This document shows, in pieces, positions 36,075 through 64,000 of a DNA stretch of 64,000 bases. Source of the DNA: Sorex araneus (Eukaryota > Chordata > Mammalia > Eulipotyphla > Soricidae); the NCBI RefSeq assembly GCF_027595985.1, contig NC_073311.1, positions 48,499,463 to 48,563,462 of the forward strand, in the 5' to 3' direction. Under the pieces are notes generated by a model. The model had not been told where the DNA came from. It was given only the letters and a program-made list of their open reading frames with translations, and did no database searches. Numbering within the stretch: the stretch's first letter is position 1; each line of letters opens with the position of its first letter. The translations under genes were made by a program, and so were the position numbers.

Positions 36075-36550
36075 GGCTGGAGCGATAGTACAGGTGGTAG
36101 GGCATTTGCCTTGCATGCGGCCAACCCATGTTTGATCCCTGGCACTCCTGAATTCCAGAACTCTTCCACTTTTCTCCACTGAGATACAGGTAGAGAAAAT
36201 CTGAAGGGAAAAAAAAAAAAAGCATTTCCTTGGGCAGAGGTGATATCACAGTCATTAGGGCATTTGCCTTGCATGCGGCTGACCAGGGTTTGATCCCCGG
36301 CAACCCATATGGTTCCCAGAGCACTGCTCAGTGATCCCTGAGCTCTGAGGCAGGAGTAAGCCCTGAGCACCACCAGGTGTGGCCCAAATACAAACAACAA
36401 AAAATTCCGGGGGTCAGAACAACAGCACAGCAGGTAGGGCATTTGCCTTGCACACGGCCAACCCAGGTTTGATCCCTGGCATTCCGTATGGTTCTCCAAG
36501 CCCGCCAGGAGTAATTCCTGAGTACCCTGGTCATGGGCCAAAAACATTAA
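36075..36550 (+). repeat. Three SINEs in series
   Basis: About 36,075-36,150 (partial), 36,230-36,405 and 36,408-36,548. All read in the + direction. Confidence 0.8.
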
Positions 36551-36577
36551 AAAAAAGGTTTAAAAAAATTCCTAATT

Positions 36578-36748
36578 TGGGGCTGGAGCGATAGCACAGC
36601 AGGTAGGGTGTTTGCCTTGCATGTGGCTGACCCAGGTTCAATTCCCAGCATCCCATATGGTCCCCTGAGCACCACCAGGAGTAATTACTGAGTGCAAAGC
36701 CAGGAGTAACCCCTGTGCATCGCTGGGTGTGACCCACAAAGAAAAACA
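36578..36748 (+). repeat. SINE, full length
   Basis: GGGGCTGGAGCGATAGCACAG through GTGACCCACAAAGAAAAA. Confidence 0.94.
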
Positions 36749-36839
36749 TTTCAAATTTAAGAAATCAAACATCCTAATATGAGAGTCTCAAAGAGCATTC
36801 CAAAGTAATCTCAATCACAACCCAAGATATATATTTTTA

Positions 36840-37700
36840 ATTGTTTGGGGGCCACACTCTCTGTGCTCAGTCTTGCTCCTGGCTCTGCACTCAGGGATCA
36901 CTGCTGGCAGGTTCAGGGGACTATATGGGACACTGGGGGGTCCCACCTGGTAAGCTGCGTGCAAAGCAAGCGCCCTACCTGCTGTCCTGTCTCTCCAGCC
37001 CACCTGAAGGCATTTTCACTTGGGGGCTTTGCCTCTTTCAGATGCAGCTTCATAGTCAGATGATGTGAATCCATCCACCTGATGGGCTTCGAGCCACTAG
37101 CTCACTTTCATTAGACAGTCCAAGTACTCACCAGAAGTGTGCGTATCAGGCTAACTGGCTGAAAAGGCCGAAGGACAGTCTAGCTCCTGTCACTCCTGTA
37201 ACCCTGGGTGTCCCGAGGACCTCAGTTAGTATGCATGCCTGGAGGTGACGAGCAGCCTGTTCTTTAAGGAAGAACGCAGCATCCAGACACTACATTGTAA
37301 CATTACAGATACCAGAGCAACAGGACAGCAGGGAGGGCATTTGCCTTACATGTGGTTTGATCCCTGGCGTCCCATCTGGTCCCCTGGGAACCTCCAGAGT
37401 AATTCATGAGTGCTGAGCCAGGAGCAACCCCTGAGCATCGCCAGGTGTGGCCCCCCAAAACAAAACAAAAAGAACATTATGAACATAGTATGGACTTTGA
37501 TCTCAGAGCAATAGCTCACTTTTTGTTTGTTTTGTTTTGGGGGTCACATCTGGGGGTAGTCGGGGCTTACTCCTGGCTCTGTGCTAAAGAATGACCCTGG
37601 AAGTGCTTGGGGAGGCTGTGGTAGGTTCCGGGGATGAAACCCAGACTGGGCGCATGCAAGGTTAAGCCCCTTTCCGCTGTACCGTCACTCTGGTCTCTCG
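36840..37700. repeat. Three diverged SINEs
   Basis: About 36,840-37,005 (-), 37,310-37,475 (+) and 37,530-37,700 (-). The 300 bp between the first two look single-copy. Confidence 0.7.
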
Positions 37701-38084
37701 AAAGCCTCTATTAAGGCAGAAATCAAAGCGCATCTGAAACAGAAAGCCACTGATGGCACAGTTTATCACTGAGTTGGCAGGCTTCTGTGTGTGTTGACCA
37801 ACACCTAAGAAGTTATGAAATGGAACTCTATCCTTCATACAACTCTGCTCAAGTTTCGTATAACTTAGTTTCAGGCCGTGAAGCCCGGTCTACTCAGGAC
37901 TCCAGAGCACGTGCTTAGTAACTACCAGTATCTCCACCTTTTCTTCTTCTCTGGTTTTTGCCCACATCTGGTGGCATTCAGGGAACTAGCCAGTGCCAGG
38001 GCTCGGCCCCAGGCCTCCTGCACGCAGAGCACACACTCAGCTCATCGAGCTCTCTCTCTATGGCCCAGTATCTTTTCGGATTTT

Positions 38085-38260
38085 GTTTTGGGGCCCCTCC
38101 CGGTGGTGCTCAGGGATTACTCCTGGCTCTGCACTCCAGGATCACTCCTGGCGGGGCTCAGGAGACCACCAGGGGTGCCAGGGATTGAACGTGGCATGGC
38201 CACACCCAAGGCAAACACCTTAGCTGCTGCACGATCTTTCTGGTACCAAGATCTAACTCT
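38085..38260 (-). repeat. SINE, antisense
   Basis: TTTTGTTTTGGGGCCCCTCCC through ATCTTTCTGGTACC. A more diverged copy precedes it at about 37,950-38,070. Confidence 0.8.
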
Positions 38261-38264
38261 ACCG

Positions 38265-38910
38265 GACAGCAGACTGCCCCCCGTACAGTGAGATGACATC
38301 ACCCTTGTGACAGCAGGCAGGGCTGGGGCTGGCGCCTGCTCCTGCACACCCAGCCCAGCCCAGCCCTGGGGCCTCCCCCGCAGCCCTACATCCCACCAGC
38401 TCTGAGAAAGGAACTGACCCTGCACAAGCAACCGCTGAAACCAAGCCTTGTGTGCGTGAGGCCCCATTAATTCCCAGCACCCCAGGGCCCCCCAGCAGGA
38501 CTGGGGTGAGAGGAAGAAGCTTGGAGCTTTACCGTCAGCCATTTCTTGTGTACGGGGAGGCTGGATGCTGGCGTCCACCACAGCAGGAGTCCCGCAAGCG
38601 CTGCTATGAAGGACGCGTCACGCCCAGGGTCCCCAGCTTCCCCAACCATCCACAGCGTTCTGTTCCCACCTCCCTCCGCTGCAGACCTGCCAGGCCTCAC
38701 AGAGGCTGCGGGCAGGAAGCTGTGCCAAAGCCCCGTTACCCAGAAACACATCCCAGCAGGACCTGAGCCGCCCTACTCGGGAAATGCTTTCTCCACTTGG
38801 AAACTTAGAACTATTCAAGCTCGGCTTATTTTTTTTTTAAAACCTCTAATACATTCATCTTCTTCCTCCACAAATGAGATTACCAGAGCAAGCCTGTATT
38901 TTTTTAAAAA
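38265..38910. other. Intergenic, no gene recognised
   Basis: GC-rich single-copy-looking sequence between the two convergent genes. Open frames on both strands are unassigned. Confidence 0.45.
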
Positions 38911-39108
38911 AGGTTTCTCATTTTTAATTCATTTTTTAATTCTTCCTAGAGGAATACAGATTTGAATGAAATCCATTCATTCCATAAATACATTAGCAGC
39001 AAACCTTCCCACCAGTCGTTCCTACACCAGCCAGAGGTGGTGCTTTAGAACAGGAGCGTGTGTCCCACAAAACCCCAACAGACATGGGCTGGCTTCTTGC
39101 TGGAAACC

Positions 39109-39110
<2 letters not shown>

Positions 39111-39145
<35 letters not shown>
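39111..39145. repeat. (GT)n microsatellite
   Basis: About 17 GT units. Confidence 0.97.
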
Positions 39146-39146
<1 letters not shown>

Positions 39147-39565
39147 CAGAGGGAGATGAAGTCCCTGCAAACACATCCACTTCCAAATCCCTTAGCATCC
39201 TGAAATCCTTCACCACAGACAACTGAGATGGGGGTGGGGTGGGGAAGGCGGGGATGTCTAACCTAGCAACTACAGCGACACGTTAGAGCCAACAATCAGT
39301 GGTGTCTTTGACTTTTCATAAGGTGTGCCACATACAGGGGGTCGCCAGCTCCTTCCTTCCTCTGTCAGCCGAGTCCATGTGTGCTTGTTGTCAAGAGAAC
39401 CTTACTGGCATTGCGTGGGGGACCCTAACCCCAGAGTCCTTTGTCCAGGGGCTGGAGGCTTACAGAGCAGAAGTGTCTACACCTACACAGACCCCTACGG
39501 ACCTCCCGGCAACGCAGCTTGGCTTCCACCAAAGCCGGTTGGTCAAAAGTGGGCCAAGTATCTCC

Positions 39566-39742
39566 CCTCTTTTTTTTCTTTTTGGGTCACACCCGGCGAT
39601 GCACAGGGGTCACACTCCTGGCTCTTGCACTCAGGAATTACTCCTGGCGGTGCTCGGGGGACCATATGGGATGCTGGGAATTGAACCTGGGTTGGCCGCG
39701 TGCAAGACAAACGCCCTACCCACTGTGCTATCGCTCCAGCCC
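39566..39742 (-). repeat. SINE, antisense, in the presumed PRDM4 3' UTR
   Basis: TTCTTTTTGGGTCACACCCGG through GCTATCGCTCCAGCCCC. Since PRDM4 is on the - strand, this copy is sense to the transcript. Confidence 0.94.
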
Positions 39743-40380
39743 CTCCCCTCTCTTTTATCCATCTTGGTCTACTGCCTACACAGGGCCCAAGCTTGGGGAC
39801 ACTTCTGTGTGGGCCTTTAGACATCTGGAATCTGGGGAAGCAAGACTACCCTGCCCCCCCAGGGGGAGTTAGGACAGACAGTGCTTCACATGTGAGCCGC
39901 ACAGTGCCGAACTCATACTGCTGGCTCCCAAGTATGTTTCGGGTTGAGTCTAAGTCACACTGGTGGGCAAAAGCAAAACACAAAAACACAGAACAGCGAT
40001 CGGAATGACAGTGAGGCCTGAGGCCGGGACCCAGCTCAGAGTGCCACCAAGTCAAAGGGGCGTGAGGGAAACAGATGAAGCTGCAATAAAGCTGGTGAGT
40101 CTGACCCGGCGGCAGATAACCGTGTAAATAAAGAACAGACATCAAAGGCGGTCACTCTCAGAACAGGACACACGCTCTCTCCGCCCCCCCGCCTGTCCTA
40201 AAGTGTCTTCACGAGGACACTCCGCTGTAAGTGCTTTATCCACCCCTGTGCAGTCTGCTCTGGCGGCTGGCTGGAAGGAAATGGGAAACCATTTTATATA
40301 AAACATCACTGTAGTGGGTAACTGGTTATGTGTGTTGCTCCTTTCGTCTCCTCCATCCAAAGTCAGTCTGCTTCTTGATT

Positions 40381-63202
<22,822 letters not shown>

Positions 63203-63409
63203 CTAGGAAAGAGCAAAGAGGAAACGATTATGCAAAAAAAAAACGGGGGGGGGGGGGATTTTGTCAGTGATTGCAGAAGGCACCAGGAGAATGTGAGACA
63301 ATGGAGCAGGGAAACAAACTGGGATCTGAGCTTGGAACGGGATTCCCGGCAGGAGCACCTTACTCCACATCCCAAGCCAACTGAACAGTCTGCAGCTCAT
63401 ACGAGCACA

Positions 63410-63640
63410 ACGGCAACTGTAAACCACAACACCAAAGATGCGTTTAAGAAAAGGAAGTGCCTGTCACAAAGGAAGGCTGCGGCGTGGTGGTGGGGGAACT
63501 GGGGACCCCGGTTCAAGATAGTACAAGAGGAGCAAAGCGATGGAGCAAAAGGGAACGGTGCTGGAACATTGGACGTCTGAAAACAAATGATGAATAACTC
63601 TAATTCATAATGACTAAACTAAAACATATAAAAAAGAAAG
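63410..63640 (+). mobile_element. L1 3' tail fragment
   Basis: AACTGTAAACCACAACACC, GTGCCTGTCACAAAGGAAGG, GGTGGTGGGGGAACTGGGGACC, GGAACGGTGCTGGAACATTGG and AATGATGAATAACTC follow the tail pattern, more diverged. Confidence 0.6.
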
Positions 63641-63694
63641 GTAAAAAGAAATCCAAGTTCTTAACTGCCATTAGAAAAAGCCAACCACACCAGG

Positions 63695-63810
63695 CTCAGG
63701 ATGACAGCACAACGGGTAAGGCACTTGCCTTGCATGCCGCTGACTTGGGTTCGATCCCTGACATCTTGCATGGATATAAGCCATGAGCACCAGTAGGTGC
63801 CCGGAAACAA
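63695..63810 (+). repeat. SINE, diverged and truncated
   Basis: CTCAGGATGACAGCACAACGGG through AAACAAAACAAAAATC. Confidence 0.75.
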
Positions 63811-64000
63811 AACAAAAATCATTTGTGTTTATATTGCAGGGTATATATAAAGCCTGGAGCGAGCAGATACCATTGGGCTATACTAACACGAGACAGGGAC
63901 GAATGGAGACGTTACTGGAGCCCACTCGAGCAAATCAAAGATCAATGGGATGGCACGTGATACAAGTGATATAAAGCCGAAAGAGATAGTACAAGAGGGT

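Larger units (their letters stand above)
38920..40380 (-). other. PRDM4: Probable PRDM4 3' UTR
   Basis: Mostly non-repeat sequence downstream of the PRDM4 stop, interrupted by one antisense-type SINE (39,566-39,742) and a GT microsatellite (39,111-39,145). Two ATTAAA hexamers on the - strand at about 38,923-38,942 could end a transcript of plausible length. An AATAAA overlapping the stop codon is too close to be the main signal. Confidence 0.35.

Overview
This is a mammalian nuclear genome window, most likely from a shrew (Sorex or a close soricid). It is packed with a tRNA-related SINE whose consensus begins GGGGCTGGAGCGATAGCACA and ends TGTGACCCAAAAAGCAAAA. I recognise this from memory as the shrew-type SINE. 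I count roughly one full or partial copy per 600-700 bp, in both orientations, often nested. LINE-1 fragments (mostly 3' ends) and many microsatellites make up much of the rest. Two genes are unambiguous, and both can be followed exon by exon with correct splice sites and reading phases.

Layout. 1-11,950: intergenic DNA with no recognisable exon. It holds SINEs, a 465-bp TTCC tract, GAAA/GGAA and CA/TC microsatellites, a short L1 with an internal deletion, and a repeat-free block at about 6,955-7,150 that could be a conserved regulatory element. 11,990-24,910: PWP1 on the + strand, starting in a TATA-less CpG island with CRE, ETS and NRF1 motifs. It has 15 coding exons and encodes 499 residues. 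24,911-38,900: intergenic space between convergent genes, with SINEs, L1 fragments and some unidentified possibly retroposed sequence. 40,381-63,202: PRDM4 on the - strand. All coding exons are present except the first few codons, which must lie beyond position 64,000. 796 residues are encoded in the window.

The tail-to-tail PWP1/PRDM4 arrangement matches human 12q23.3 as I remember it. The two proteins are not known to share a pathway. PWP1 is a nucleolar WD40 protein of ribosome biogenesis. PRDM4 is a PR-domain zinc-finger transcription regulator.

The most unusual observations are: (1) a roughly 40-bp minisatellite in PRDM4 whose unit is a copy of the exon end plus 5' splice site of the penultimate coding exon, tandemly repeated into the intron; (2) a GC-AG intron in PWP1; (3) a 549-bp retroposon that looks like an L1 5' region joined to an L1 3' tail, with perfect 16-bp target-site duplications; (4) a minor tRNA-Ala-like (ID-like) SINE class distinct from the dominant family. 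I found no evidence of a novel multi-gene system.
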